This document shows positions 23,973-32,591 of a stretch of DNA of 64,000 nucleotides, in pieces. Source of the stretch: Methanoregula sp. (lineage in GTDB: Archaea; Halobacteriota; Methanomicrobia; Methanomicrobiales; Methanospirillaceae); NCBI GenBank assembly GCA_041645435.1, contig JBAZQB010000004.1, forward strand, positions 124,001 through 188,000, written 5' to 3'. Every line of letters starts with the position of its first letter. The stretch's first letter is position 1. The notes below the pieces were generated by a model that made no database searches, had not been told where the DNA came from, and worked only from the letters and a program-made list of their open reading frames with translations. Both the position numbers and the translations under genes were made by a program.

Positions 23973-26030
23973 TCACTCTTCATCCTCGTCAAGATAACGG
24001 GAAAGAGCATCGAGCAGGTCTGCCGCTGACTGGTACCGGTCAGCGGGATGTTTTTCCAGGCATTTGAGAATAATCTTTTCAACCGCTGCGGCATCGGCAG
24101 TGTACTCTGAAGGGGCGATTGGCTTCTCACGCAGGATCGCATTTCCCACTTCGACAATACTTTCGCCGCCAAACGGGATGGAGCCGGTGACCATTTCGTA
24201 AAAGACCACCCCCAACTGGTAGATATCGGTCCGTTCATCAGTCCGGCCGAACTCCGAAGGAGAGACCTGTTCCGGGGCGGCATACGAGAGCGAGAATCCG
24301 GCAATGCTGGATTTTTTTACATCTGCCGCAAGCACCTTGCTCATTCCCCAGTCCGTGATCTTCGGTACACAATCATCATCTACGAGAATGTTGTGCGGCT
24401 TGATGTCGCGGTGGATAAACCCGTGTTCGTGGGCATACCTCATGCCTTCAGTGATTCCCCTGATGATATGCACTGCTTTCCAGACGGGCAGCGGCTTTTT
24501 GAGTTCCTCTAATGAGCCGGGCACGAACTCCATCTCCACGTAGGGCACGGGCAGGATATTTACCCCGAATACTTCAACAATATTCGCATGGCGCAATGTT
24601 TCCCATGCCTTGATCTCGTTTAAGAACGATCTTCCCGTCATCTCGTCGAAACTGATCGGGATCTTGACTGCCACTTTCAGCCCGTCCGTCTTTCGGACCG
24701 CGGAAAAAACCCACGCGATGCCCCCCCTGCCGACAAACGTGATATCCGTATATTTGTTCTCCAGTTCCCGGGGGAAGTAGTATTTCTGGTCGGAAGTAGC
24801 CGGGTAATGCATTTCAGGTCCGGTCTCTTCTGGAACGGATGTTGTCATGACCGGTGTGGTTATGGGAGAACGGGACCTGCGCGAGATTATGGTTGCCTTT
24901 GCCGGGAGGGCTGCCGGTTCATGGGGGGGATCTTTTGGTACGTGTGCTTTTTGTTTTTTGTACACGAGATAGATCGCGCCAGCAAGAACGGCAAGGAAAA
25001 AAATCCCCAGTGCCAGTGTAGTGGTTCCCCCAGGAATCCTCCTTAAAAGATCGGTTACCGGTGTCGGGGGTGGGGTAATGGCAGTTGCAACCGGGACCAC
25101 AGGTGTCGTCTTAACCGGTAACGGGGTCAGAGCATGGGTATTGACCGGAACCGGCATGATCCCCTTGTAATACTCTTTTGGATCCATGAGGGGGAATGCA
25201 TCGATGATATCCTGGGACGACTCCTGAATCCCTTTCAGGGTTCCCCCGGCAGCTATTACATACGGGGAGTCCCCAATCCCATCCCCATTCTCATCCCTGC
25301 CGTGGTAATTGCTCCAGTAGTTCCCCATCCGGCCCTCCTCTCTCTTTCCGAGATAGGTATACGTCACCGGAGTTGTTGTGCTCCAGATCGTCGTAGTACT
25401 CTTTGATAGCACATTCTGGGTATTGATAAATGTGTTAAATGAGATCTGGTTGGAGAGGGAACGTTCATCAAGACTGATGCCATGGGTATTTGCGCTGATC
25501 GTATTATCTTCAATCAGGTTATCGTTCGAACTCTCAAGTACAATGCCGGTAAGCTGGTTGTTGATGATACTATTTCTCGAGATGGTGTTTTTCCGGGCTG
25601 ATACCAGTGTTATCCCCTGCGCATTGTTCTTTATGACATTATTCCTGATCGTATTCAGGTCAGAAGAGATCCGGATACCATTTAATGCGTTACTGTTCCT
25701 GATGACAAACCCTTCGACAGTGCATCCCTCAGAGAGGATCTCCACCGCATTGCCATTATCCCTAGGATCAATAACCGGCGCACCATTGCCGCTGTCGATG
25801 CCAACAAGGAAAATCTTCTTGTCGAGACGGACACTTTCCGCATAGGTCCCGCTCTCAACCGTGATGGTATCGCCAAAAGAAGCCCAGTCAATTGCCTCCT
25901 GTATGCTGACAAATTCGGCACCAGACGGTGCAACGGTATGTCCGGCAGCCGTTGCCGTAGCGATACACGCTGTACAGAGGACAAGAAAAAATACGACAAT
26001 CAGCTGGGTTGCGGGGAAAATACGGGTCAT
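23973..26030 (-). CDS. Receptor-like Ser/Thr kinase with outside beta-helix
   Basis: A 685-residue transmembrane kinase. Signal sequence at 1-28; NosD/CASH-type right-handed beta-helix with repeats such as NTIRNNVIKNNAQGI and NLIEDNTISANTHGI (about 36-285); Pro/Thr stalk to 330; one membrane helix (about 336-357); cytoplasmic Hanks-type kinase (about 427-682). Key residues: GRGGIAWV glycine loop (434-441), VAVK Lys455, HRDIKPHN (540-547), and DWG at 560-562 in place of DFG; YAAPEQ follows. The outside helix probably binds sugar or surface polymer and signals inward; this is inference. The FHA-winged-helix gene directly upstream is its likely partner. Confidence 0.88.
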   Translation of the reverse strand: MTRIFPATQLIVVFFLVLCTACIATATAAGHTVAPSGAEFVSIQEAIDWASFGDTITVESGTYAESVRLDKKIFLVGIDSGNGAPVIDPRDNGNAVEILSEGCTVEGFVIRNSNALNGIRISSDLNTIRNNVIKNNAQGITLVSARKNTISRNSIINNQLTGIVLESSNDNLIEDNTISANTHGISLDERSLSNQISFNTFINTQNVLSKSTTTIWSTTTPVTYTYLGKREEGRMGNYWSNYHGRDENGDGIGDSPYVIAAGGTLKGIQESSQDIIDAFPLMDPKEYYKGIMPVPVNTHALTPLPVKTTPVVPVATAITPPPTPVTDLLRRIPGGTTTLALGIFFLAVLAGAIYLVYKKQKAHVPKDPPHEPAALPAKATIISRRSRSPITTPVMTTSVPEETGPEMHYPATSDQKYYFPRELENKYTDITFVGRGGIAWVFSAVRKTDGLKVAVKIPISFDEMTGRSFLNEIKAWETLRHANIVEVFGVNILPVPYVEMEFVPGSLEELKKPLPVWKAVHIIRGITEGMRYAHEHGFIHRDIKPHNILVDDDCVPKITDWGMSKVLAADVKKSSIAGFSLSYAAPEQVSPSEFGRTDERTDIYQLGVVFYEMVTGSIPFGGESIVEVGNAILREKPIAPSEYTADAAAVEKIILKCLEKHPADRYQSAADLLDALSRYLDEDEE

Positions 26031-26120
26031 AAGCTTGTTAAACGGATTACCTGCAGATTATCAGACAAGTCTACTATTCTTCTTTTTTCCATTGTTATAA
26101 AAAAACCGTTACTGTCGGGA

Positions 26121-26906
26121 TCATGCACCGGGAGGGATGATCAGGACCAGTTTTACCCCGGAAATTCCTTTCGCAAGCTCAACTAAGTCCCCGTCACGGA
26201 CCGGGACGAGTGCATGGCTTTCGAGTTTCTTATTGTTCAGCTGGGTTCCGCCGGTACTGCCGCAGTCCTCGATATACCATATACCCTTCTTACGATGAAA
26301 TTGTCCATGGGGTTTTGATACCCGGGTAACCGCGGTATAATCATCCGCAAGGACGATGTCCTTTCCGGGATCGAAAGAAGTCTTGTTATCAGGATCGATC
26401 CTGCCAATTGCAATGGTATCTGATTTTAATATGAACACCTTGCCATCATCGGGCCCGCCAAGGATGATGGCAGCGGGGCAGTTGCCGAGCACTTCTTTGG
26501 AGATGGTGCCTTTCACCACCTCAAGCCTGCGGGAGATCTCTCCTCCTACGATCTGTACCCGGGTATTGGAGAACAACCCCAGATTCCGGATTATCGCTTC
26601 GAGCCCCCCCGGGACAACAGAATACTCCCAGACGGGATGAATGCCTTTGGATGTCGGGGCGCCCAGACCAGCCTCCTTTTTTATCACCCCGATGCTCAGA
26701 AGCTTATCCAGATGTTTTTTGGTATTTTCGTAACTGGTCTCGATCTCGTTTGAAATTGCACGGGCATCATGGGGTTTTTTCTCTAAAAATTTTACAATCC
26801 TGAGCCGTGCACTGCTCGACAGGACATCCAGGTAATCGGAGAGTTCCTCCAGAGAATCAGACTCTTCATGAACAATTATTGTCGGGGACTTGTCCGCAGG
26901 GTTCAT
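26121..26906 (-). CDS. Winged-helix/FHA regulator
   Basis: A 261-residue cytoplasmic protein with an ArsR-like winged helix (about 25-100: LDVLSSSARLRIVKFLEKKP, then ARAISNEIETSYENTKKHLD) and a C-terminal FHA domain (about 160-255: IAIGRIDPDN, SKPHGQFHRKKGIWY and DCGSTGGTQLNNKKL). FHA domains bind phosphothreonine, so the protein can receive a signal from the Ser/Thr kinase encoded 90 bases downstream on the same strand, and act on DNA through the winged helix. GGTGG precedes the ATG by 5 bases. Divergent from a small secreted-peptide gene; the shared 250-base gap has an inverted repeat upstream of a TATA box. Confidence 0.86.
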   Translation of the reverse strand: MNPADKSPTIIVHEESDSLEELSDYLDVLSSSARLRIVKFLEKKPHDARAISNEIETSYENTKKHLDKLLSIGVIKKEAGLGAPTSKGIHPVWEYSVVPGGLEAIIRNLGLFSNTRVQIVGGEISRRLEVVKGTISKEVLGNCPAAIILGGPDDGKVFILKSDTIAIGRIDPDNKTSFDPGKDIVLADDYTAVTRVSKPHGQFHRKKGIWYIEDCGSTGGTQLNNKKLESHALVPVRDGDLVELAKGISGVKLVLIIPPGA

Positions 26907-27004
26907 AGCGTTCCACCAGGTGCTCTCTCTTTTCTTTCATAACCATTAGGTAACCGGAAGATAAGGGTATGGCGGTTTAAATTCTCTCCCCCGCATCTCT
27001 CCTT

Positions 27005-27046
27005 ACGGTTCATAGCAATAACCCGGAGGTTAGATACTTGAACCGT
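27005..27046. promoter_or_regulatory. Inverted repeat in divergent promoter, possible operator
   Basis: ACGGTTCA (27005-27012) and its exact complement TGAACCGT (27039-27046) flank 26 bases just upstream of the TATA box of the peptide gene at 27155. Position in the region shared with the winged-helix/FHA gene makes it a candidate binding site for that regulator. This is inference. Confidence 0.4.
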
Positions 27047-27058
27047 TACAATTTGGGG

Positions 27059-27067
27059 AATATATAA
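27059..27067 (+). promoter_or_regulatory. TATA box of the small secreted peptide gene
   Basis: AATATATAAG lies about 90 bases before the ATG at 27155; the preceding TTGGGG may serve as BRE. A 5' leader of about 65 bases would result, containing a hairpin at 27092-27123. Confidence 0.6.
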
Positions 27068-27091
27068 GCTCAACCCCAGACATCATGATCA

Positions 27092-27123
27092 GGTGATACA
27101 CGACACTCATTCGGCGTGTCACC
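27092..27123 (+). promoter_or_regulatory. Leader hairpin before the secreted peptide gene
   Basis: GGTGATACAC pairs with GTGTCACC through one bulged T and is followed by the ATG after 32 bases. It lies inside the predicted transcript leader. A regulatory role is possible but not shown. Confidence 0.35.
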
Positions 27124-27154
27124 GACCCATGCAGAATAAAAGAAGGAGATCTAA

Positions 27155-27382
27155 ATGGACACCGGCAAAATTTTTCTTGGAATCGCGCTCATCGCATTTT
27201 CAGCAGTATTGGTGATTCACCCTGCCAGTGCTGCCGGGTGTGATATACCCGGCCCGGTTGAAAGCGGGAATATTCACCTTGCTGAAAGTGGGAGCGCTGC
27301 CGGTTCATTGCAGGACACGGATTATACCGCACATTTCGAAATGCCTGCCATGTACTGGAATCCCACGGAAAATTTGCCATAA
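27155..27382 (+). CDS. Small secreted protein, 75 residues
   Basis: The gene has a TATA box, a strong ribosome-binding site (AAGGAGATC, 5 bases before the ATG) and a clear signal peptide (FLGIALIAFSAVLVIHPASA). The mature part is about 48 residues with one Cys and no recognisable domain. It may be a short exported peptide, or a protein cut short, since an overlapping frame continues for about 38 codons past the stop; no homologous pairing could be seen to decide. Divergent from the winged-helix/FHA gene, so it may be controlled by the kinase pathway. Confidence 0.55.
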   Translation: MDTGKIFLGIALIAFSAVLVIHPASAAGCDIPGPVESGNIHLAESGSAAGSLQDTDYTAHFEMPAMYWNPTENLP

Positions 27383-27678
27383 CGTATCCGCAAAAGTCCT
27401 CTTCGCAATGCCACACATCCGTACGAACGATGAATGCCCCATGCACATCCCCATACCCCGTCCCGGGGCTACCCGTCGACGGTCCGTGCTCCAATGACTA
27501 AACGGGGTCGAGTCAGGCCACCTGTCATCCCGGAGATCCTTAAAAGGAGTCCTCACCTTTTCAGGAATCATACATGAACAGCCATTCAATATTCCTTTTT
27601 TAAAAACCCTGAAGTAAGGGGTTGCACGGATGAACAATTACCAGAAAAAAGGATTATCTTATCCCAATGAGTTCTATC
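27383..27678. other. Intergenic, no gene seen
   Basis: About 300 bases between the secreted peptide and the surface protein. Overlapping short frames run through it but none has a ribosome-binding site, and none has a family resemblance. Confidence 0.45.
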
Positions 27679-28623
27679 TCAGTTCTTTTTCATCACACCA
27701 AAGTAACAGAGTGCCCCGCAGATACCAACTGCAACTACCGGCAGAATTCCTGATGACGGGGACTGGGGCGTTTGTGTCGGGTAAGGTGTCGGGACCGTTA
27801 CCTTTGGCGTGGGTTTCTTGGTTGGTGTGACCGGTGCAGGGGTTGATGTGGGGGTGGTATCCGCGGGAGTCTCTGATACCCCTGGCATCGCAGAAGGGAC
27901 TTTGAGACGCACATTATCGATATATCCCTGTGCATAGATATTCATCTGGCCATAATCGCCTTTTGACCCGAGGTATATCCGGTTCAGATCCCTTAAATTC
28001 TCGTTACCCTGAATAAAATAGCTCCAGATGTCGTTTCCGGACTGTAATTCTCTCACTTTCATTGTCAGGATTTCGGTATTGTCTTCATAGTTGATTGTCA
28101 CATGGTAGGTTTTGTTGACGTCGTATTTTGCCGTGGGGCCTTTGTAGGCATCCGTCCCCATCTCCGCAGCCTCGTGCTGACTGTTGATCTCCACCAGCTT
28201 GTTTCCGGTCGTCACTACGTGAAGCCACATGATCTTTCCGTATTTGGCATTGGTAAACATCGCGATGACATTGGGACCCTTCGACGGGTCCATCTCCGCA
28301 CCGGACAATCCCATTCGGAAGGTCGCACCCTCATCAATTCTGTTCAGTATGACATCATACTCCAGGGTGAAGGACCCCGATTCGAATACGACGGGGATAT
28401 AGGAGTAACTCCCTGTACTGGGTTCAATGGAGAAGTGGTACATCCCCATGGTTGGATCCCAGTAATTGGTGGACGGGTTGTTGGTTTTCCAGCCGGGATC
28501 GGAAGCGAATGAGGTCTGGTAGATGGTAGTCTGTTCATCACTGCTCTCAGCCAGGATCGGCTGCACAACAAGAAGACAGCAAGCAGCTATGATGAGGGTT
28601 AACACGATTTTTTTGGTATTCAT
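27679..28623 (-). CDS. Surface protein with C-terminal membrane anchor
   Basis: A 314-residue exported protein. Signal peptide (VLTLIIAACCLLVVQPILA), a single beta-rich domain (about 35-225) of lectin/glucanase-like jelly-roll type judged by FTLEYDVILNRIDEGATFRMGL and YHVTINYEDNTEILTMKVREL, a Thr/Pro stalk and a C-terminal helix (GILPVVAVGICGALCYFGV) with MKKN tail, i.e. anchored at the outer face of the cytoplasmic membrane. The ATG at 28623 (third codon of the open frame) is preferred for its GGAG spacing. It may bind sugars; function not known. Confidence 0.65.
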   Translation of the reverse strand: MNTKKIVLTLIIAACCLLVVQPILAESSDEQTTIYQTSFASDPGWKTNNPSTNYWDPTMGMYHFSIEPSTGSYSYIPVVFESGSFTLEYDVILNRIDEGATFRMGLSGAEMDPSKGPNVIAMFTNAKYGKIMWLHVVTTGNKLVEINSQHEAAEMGTDAYKGPTAKYDVNKTYHVTINYEDNTEILTMKVRELQSGNDIWSYFIQGNENLRDLNRIYLGSKGDYGQMNIYAQGYIDNVRLKVPSAMPGVSETPADTTPTSTPAPVTPTKKPTPKVTVPTPYPTQTPQSPSSGILPVVAVGICGALCYFGVMKKN

Positions 28624-28847
28624 TATCATTCTCCATGGAAGTTGTTTCCTTCGTGAGAGTAAAACCGCATGACCTGATGACGGTCCTTATCGGTGTATTA
28701 TCTCTCATGCCAGCCGGGAAAAGCTGGCGGAAACATATTACATATACGTATGCAGCCCCCCGTTTCTTAAAAATAACTGATTCGGCAGTTCCTATCGGGA
28801 TATATTTATTTCCCGATTCGCGCAATATTAGAGAGCATACCAAGTGC

Positions 28848-28918
28848 GCGATAATAGTCTAGCGGTAGGACAGGAGCTTCCCAAGCTTCTAGCCCGGGTT
28901 CGATTCCCGGTTATCGCA
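28848..28918 (+). tRNA. tRNA-Gly (anticodon CCC)
   Basis: A 71-nt cloverleaf. Acceptor GCGATAA pairs with TTATCGC with A discriminator, D arm GTCTAGCGGTAGGAC, anticodon stem GGAGC/GCTTC around loop TTCCCAA, and T arm CCGGGTTCGATTCCCGG. The variable loop is normal, no intron. It ends 10 bases before the ATG of the ACT/DUF5612 gene. Confidence 0.95.
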
Positions 28919-28928
28919 TAGGTCAAAA

Positions 28929-29612
28929 ATGGAGACAGAACCCGAACGCCTGGCCATGAGGATCATCGCGGAGAACCGCAGGGGGGTCTTACGCGACATT
29001 GCAACCGTTGTTGCCGCCCATGACGCAAATATCGTGATGATCAGCCAGGAAGTGTTCGAATCCGGACCCTACACGGGTATGGCTGAACTCTATTTTGAAT
29101 ATGATTCCACTGATGCCGATGACCACGACCTGCTCCTGGAAGATCTCAATGCCATCACTTCTGTCAGGGATGTGAAAGCCTACAAGCCGTTCGGTCATAT
29201 TTTCGGCTCGCGGGTGATCATTATCGGAGGCGGTGCACAGGTGGCTCAGGTTGCAATGGGTGCCGTGAACGAGGCTGACCGGCATAATATCCGGGGCGAA
29301 CGGATATCCGTAGATACCATACCGCTTGTCGGGGAGCGGACCCTTGCGCTCGCGGTAGATGCGGTTGCCCGCCTGCCCCGTGCGTCTATCCTCGTGCTTG
29401 CCGGTTCGATCATGGGTGGCGACATCTCAAAAGCAGTGGACCGGGTCCGTGAGGCAGGGATCCCGGTCATCGCACTCAAGATGGTCGGCACGGTGCCGGA
29501 ACACGCAGATCTCGTGGTTACGGACCCGATCCAGGCGGGTGTTTTTGCCGTGATGCACATCAGCAGCAAAGCGGTTTTTGATATCAACCGCGTCCGTGGA
29601 CGGGAGTTTTAA
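28929..29612 (+). CDS. ACT domain / DUF5612 protein
   Basis: A 227-residue archaeal protein. An N-terminal ACT domain (about 1-78: RLAMRIIAENRRGVLRDIAT) precedes a DUF5612 domain with HIFGSRVIIIGGGAQVAQVAMGAV and the ATLDAVARLPRASILVLAGSIMGG-like segment. ACT domains bind amino acids or other small regulators; the C-terminal half looks like a Rossmann-type domain. It begins 10 bases after tRNA-Gly and overlaps the Sua5 gene by one base, so tRNA, this gene and sua5 may be on one transcript. Confidence 0.82.
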   Translation: METEPERLAMRIIAENRRGVLRDIATVVAAHDANIVMISQEVFESGPYTGMAELYFEYDSTDADDHDLLLEDLNAITSVRDVKAYKPFGHIFGSRVIIIGGGAQVAQVAMGAVNEADRHNIRGERISVDTIPLVGERTLALAVDAVARLPRASILVLAGSIMGGDISKAVDRVREAGIPVIALKMVGTVPEHADLVVTDPIQAGVFAVMHISSKAVFDINRVRGREF

Positions 29613-30184
29613 TGGATATTATCGAAAAAGCGGTTTCTGTCCTCATGCATGACGGCCTTGTGGTCTATCCGACAGAGACAGTCTACGGGCTCGGTGCCGA
29701 TGCATTCTCTGATGAAGCGATTTATCGTCTCTACGAGGCAAAACACCGCCCGCATGGCATGCCGGTATCGATCGCAGTCTCAGATTTTGATATGCTCGCT
29801 ACGGTGGCTCATGTTGAACCGTGGATGGAGACGTTTATCCAGACGTTCCTGCCGGGCCCGGTAACGGTAGTGCTGGCTTCCCGGAACTGTGTTCCTGATG
29901 TCCTGACAGGAGGGACGGGAATGATTGGCATCCGTATCCCGGCACACCCGCTCGCCCAGCAGCTGATCGAACGGTTCGATTCCCCCATCACCGCAACGAG
30001 CGCAAACCTTCACGGTGCAAAAGATCCGCAGGTTCCTGAGGAGTGTACGGTGCCCTATGAGCTGCTTATCGATGGCGGAAAACTGCCCGGCACCCCCAGC
30101 ACGGTAGTTGACCTTCCTAAACGCACGATCCTCCGCGCAGGTGCCGGGGTTGACACGATCGCCCGGTTCCTCGTAACCCTGTGA
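29612..30184 (+). CDS. Threonylcarbamoyl-AMP synthase (Sua5/YrdC)
   Basis: Makes L-threonylcarbamoyl-AMP from threonine, bicarbonate and ATP, the first step toward t6A-37 in ANN-decoding tRNAs. The YrdC motifs are clear: VVYPTETVYGLGADAF, the KHRPHGMP segment (KxR binding the nucleotide) and SANLHGAKDPQVPEE. Length 190 matches the YrdC/short Sua5 form without the C-terminal domain. Start shares a base with the upstream stop (TAATG). Identity is firm. Confidence 0.93.
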   Translation: MDIIEKAVSVLMHDGLVVYPTETVYGLGADAFSDEAIYRLYEAKHRPHGMPVSIAVSDFDMLATVAHVEPWMETFIQTFLPGPVTVVLASRNCVPDVLTGGTGMIGIRIPAHPLAQQLIERFDSPITATSANLHGAKDPQVPEECTVPYELLIDGGKLPGTPSTVVDLPKRTILRAGAGVDTIARFLVTL

Positions 30185-30194
30185 GACTGCCTGC

Positions 30195-31118
30195 ATGAAG
30201 CCCATCCGGTTACGCGATTTTATTGAAGACAAGGATGGCTGGATTTATGCGGTCTCTACGTATGACAATGCAGAAAAGATCGGCTGCGTGCTCCGGTATG
30301 TCCCGGATGCTGACGGCGAGCGCCTGCATGCTTCCGGCACCCGGTATAAAAAATACGATTTTGAAGACGCGTATGCGTTCATTGCCCGGCACAAACCGCA
30401 GTATGCCGATCTCCTCCAGCGCATCCCCTACAGCGATGTAAAGCGGGTGTGGAAGCCGGATGAGGAACTGCCGCAGATCGCCCGCCGGCATCCCCGGGTG
30501 CAGAAACTTGTCGCACTCTTCGGGCTTCCTGCCGGGACCGTCGGTTGCACGGGCTCGCTTCTCTGCGGGCTGGAAAACGGGGCCTCCGATATCGACATGG
30601 TGGTATACGGGCGTCACTGGTTTACCGCACAGGCGCTGGTCCGGCAGGGAATCCTTGACGGAAAAGTCGAAGGACTCTCGGCAGAGATGTGGAAAAAGGT
30701 CTACGACAAGCGCAAACCGGAGATCCCGTATGACCAGTTTGTACTCCACGAACAGCGCAAGTGGAACCGGGGCCAGATCGAAGGGACGTACTTTGATATC
30801 CTGTACACCCGGTCATACGATGAACTGAAGAGCGCTCATCTCGGGAAAGGCACGGTGATCGGCAAGCAGACAATCGAAGCGAAAGTGACCGATGCTTCCC
30901 TCTCGTTTGACAACCCGGCCATCTATGAGATTGAGCATGAATCGGTGAGTCAGGTGCTCTCGTTCACGCATACCTACAGCGGGCAGGCCCTTTCAGGAGA
31001 GATCATTGAAGCGTGCGGTGTCCTGGAGCAGCACGGCAATGAGCGATGGCTGGTTGTCGGGACGACCCGTGAAGCCCGGGGCGAGTATATCGTGTCGAAG
31101 ACGCTGCTGGGGCAGTGA
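30195..31118 (+). CDS. Nucleotidyltransferase-domain protein (archaeal)
   Basis: A 307-residue archaeal protein of unknown target. A pol-beta type nucleotidyltransferase core is visible as GCTGSLLCGLENGASDIDMVVYG (about residues 115-137), where G-S followed by D-x-D binds metal and nucleotide. The N-terminal region (LRDFIEDKDGWIYAV) and the C-terminal beta-rich part (SLSFDNPAIYEIEH) are shared by the family. It follows sua5 by 10 bases and may take part in RNA modification, inferred from neighbours. Confidence 0.75.
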   Translation: MKPIRLRDFIEDKDGWIYAVSTYDNAEKIGCVLRYVPDADGERLHASGTRYKKYDFEDAYAFIARHKPQYADLLQRIPYSDVKRVWKPDEELPQIARRHPRVQKLVALFGLPAGTVGCTGSLLCGLENGASDIDMVVYGRHWFTAQALVRQGILDGKVEGLSAEMWKKVYDKRKPEIPYDQFVLHEQRKWNRGQIEGTYFDILYTRSYDELKSAHLGKGTVIGKQTIEAKVTDASLSFDNPAIYEIEHESVSQVLSFTHTYSGQALSGEIIEACGVLEQHGNERWLVVGTTREARGEYIVSKTLLGQ

Positions 31119-31236
31119 CGGTTTTTTGAGAATAATTGGGGGCTCAGTCGAAATTCATTTTCACGTATTCTTTGCATCGCATAGGCTCGCCTCTGAATCA
31201 TGAACTACAACTGAAATGATTGAAATCAACGAGTCT

Positions 31237-31393
31237 CCCCCGCCTCAGGGCCTCTCCGAGGCACGGCGGGGCAAGGAGGTTTTTGCATTCATTTTTTTTG
31301 TATTCTTGTTAAGCCACTGATCCGCCGCGGGGGCGCCCCTTCGGGGGCGGCGGAGTAATCGTATTTTGGGGGTATGGGGGTCTTAACCCCCAT
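31237..31393 (+). repeat. Dispersed intergenic repeat, copy C
   Basis: Complete forward copy. Module 1 CCCCGCCTCAGGGCCTC with GAGGCACGGCGGGG (31237-31271), module 2 CCGCCGCGGGGGCGCCCC with GGGGGCGGCGG (31322-31352), module 3 GGGGGTATGGGGG with ACCCCCAT (about 31368-31393). The spacer between modules 1 and 2 is T-rich and differs in length and sequence from other copies. It lies between convergent genes. Confidence 0.85.
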
Positions 31394-31435
31394 CAAATCA
31401 GAGGAGAATCAGTCAAACAGGCCCCCCATACTCCA

Positions 31436-31795
31436 TCACGCCTCCACTGCATCCTGACGGCTGGATACTGGTGAATACTGCTGTCCCTTGCAGTGCCAGA
31501 CCTCGACACTGTCCTCGTACTGGTCCGGGAAGCACTCAGAGGATGGGACGAACCGGAATTTCCGGAGGATATGCTGCATGATGGGCCGGGGCATCACTAC
31601 GCTGACATCGTACCCCTCGTTCAGCCACCTCCGTATGAGGCTTTGGGTATTGCCCTCGTTCTTCTCCCGCGAGATAACATAGTGGAGGCAGAGCCGGTTC
31701 TCCTCCCGCAGTTCCAGCCAGCCGGAGAAGAGGTGTTCGGTAAATCCCAGTGCATCGCCTTCGGGGGTTCCGGTCTCGATTCGCTTTGATGTCAT
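31436..31795 (-). CDS. Hypothetical protein
   Basis: A 119-residue soluble protein from the ATG at 31795 (the frame opens with GTG three codons earlier), with GGAAGTG before it. Balanced codon use similar to neighbouring host genes suggests it is real. Contains WLELREENRLCLHYVISREKN and WLNEGYDVSVVMPRPIMQHIL; no family recognised. Function not known. Confidence 0.6.
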   Translation of the reverse strand: MTSKRIETGTPEGDALGFTEHLFSGWLELREENRLCLHYVISREKNEGNTQSLIRRWLNEGYDVSVVMPRPIMQHILRKFRFVPSSECFPDQYEDSVEVWHCKGQQYSPVSSRQDAVEA

Positions 31796-31939
31796 GAGTA
31801 ACACTTCCGTTTGCGATCCAGACCATTACAAAAAAAAGCATAAAAGGCGGGGGCATGTGAACCGTGAAAGTGAACGGGCTATCTTACTTCACACCGCAAC
31901 CCGACAGGTTTTAGCAGGATCGTGACAAAATCCTCCTCC

Positions 31940-32341
31940 ATGGCGGTGAAAAATCCCTTCAGGACAACGCTGATTGCGCCATGCGGTATGAACTGTGCGA
32001 TCTGCATGGCGTATCTCCGGGAGAAGAACCATTGCAGCGGGTGTTATGCTCCTGACCGGAAGTGCAACCAGCGCTGCACCATCTTTGCCTGTGAAAAAGT
32101 AAGGGACAAATTCTGTTCCCCTCGCTGTGGTGAATATCCATGCAAGCGGCTCAGTCAGCTCGACAAGCGCTACCGGACGAAGTACGGCATGAGCATGATC
32201 GAAAACCTTGAAGCGATAAAGACGCACGGCATCCGCGAGTTCGTGAAAACCGAGCGGGAACGCTGGACCTGCCCGGCTTGTGGTGGCACGATTAATGTGC
32301 ACCGCGGGAAATGTTCGGTGTGCGGGAAAGAGCGGGAGTAA
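31940..32341 (+). CDS. DUF3795 family Cys-rich protein
   Basis: A 133-residue Cys-rich protein of the DUF3795 type. The N-terminal APCGMNCAICMAY, then CSGCYAPDRKCNQRCTIF and CSPRCGEYPCKRL give a metal-cluster-like cysteine set; a zinc ribbon CPACGG with CSVCGKE closes the protein. A GTG at 31922 could add six residues. Unknown role, perhaps metal or Fe-S binding. Confidence 0.8.
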   Translation: MAVKNPFRTTLIAPCGMNCAICMAYLREKNHCSGCYAPDRKCNQRCTIFACEKVRDKFCSPRCGEYPCKRLSQLDKRYRTKYGMSMIENLEAIKTHGIREFVKTERERWTCPACGGTINVHRGKCSVCGKERE

Positions 32342-32382
32342 CCGGATTCACGCAATACACCCGGCTGCCCGGGCAACCGGAG

Positions 32383-32505
32383 GGGGGGTAGGGTCCCCTC
32401 TTTGCCTAAGTGGGGAGGGTCACCTCAAAATATTTTCAAGTGGAAGGGGGGTAGGCACCCTCTCCTCTTTTTTTGGAGGGGAGGGTCACCTTTGATCAAA
32501 ATGGG
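32383..32505 (+). repeat. 123-bp direct repeat, copy 1
   Basis: A G-rich segment that matches 32592-32714 at a distance of 209 bases with only scattered differences. Landmarks shared are GGGGGGTAGGGTCCC, CTCAAAATATTTTCAAGTGG, TTTTTTTGGAGGGGAGGGTC and ACCTTTGATCAAAATGGG. Non-coding so far as can be seen. Confidence 0.8.
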
Positions 32506-32591
32506 GAACCCCCCCTCTCTCGCTGATCAACCGGAAAAATGCTCTCCGGCATGATTCCACGCGAAGATATGGTTGCGTTTATGCAGAAAAA
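32506..32591 (+). other. Spacer between the two G-rich direct repeats
   Basis: About 86 bases between the copies. It contains an ATG-led frame (32539-) that enters the second copy and stops at 32943, predicting a 134-residue repetitive Gly/Arg/Pro peptide; no ribosome-binding site supports it. Confidence 0.4.
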
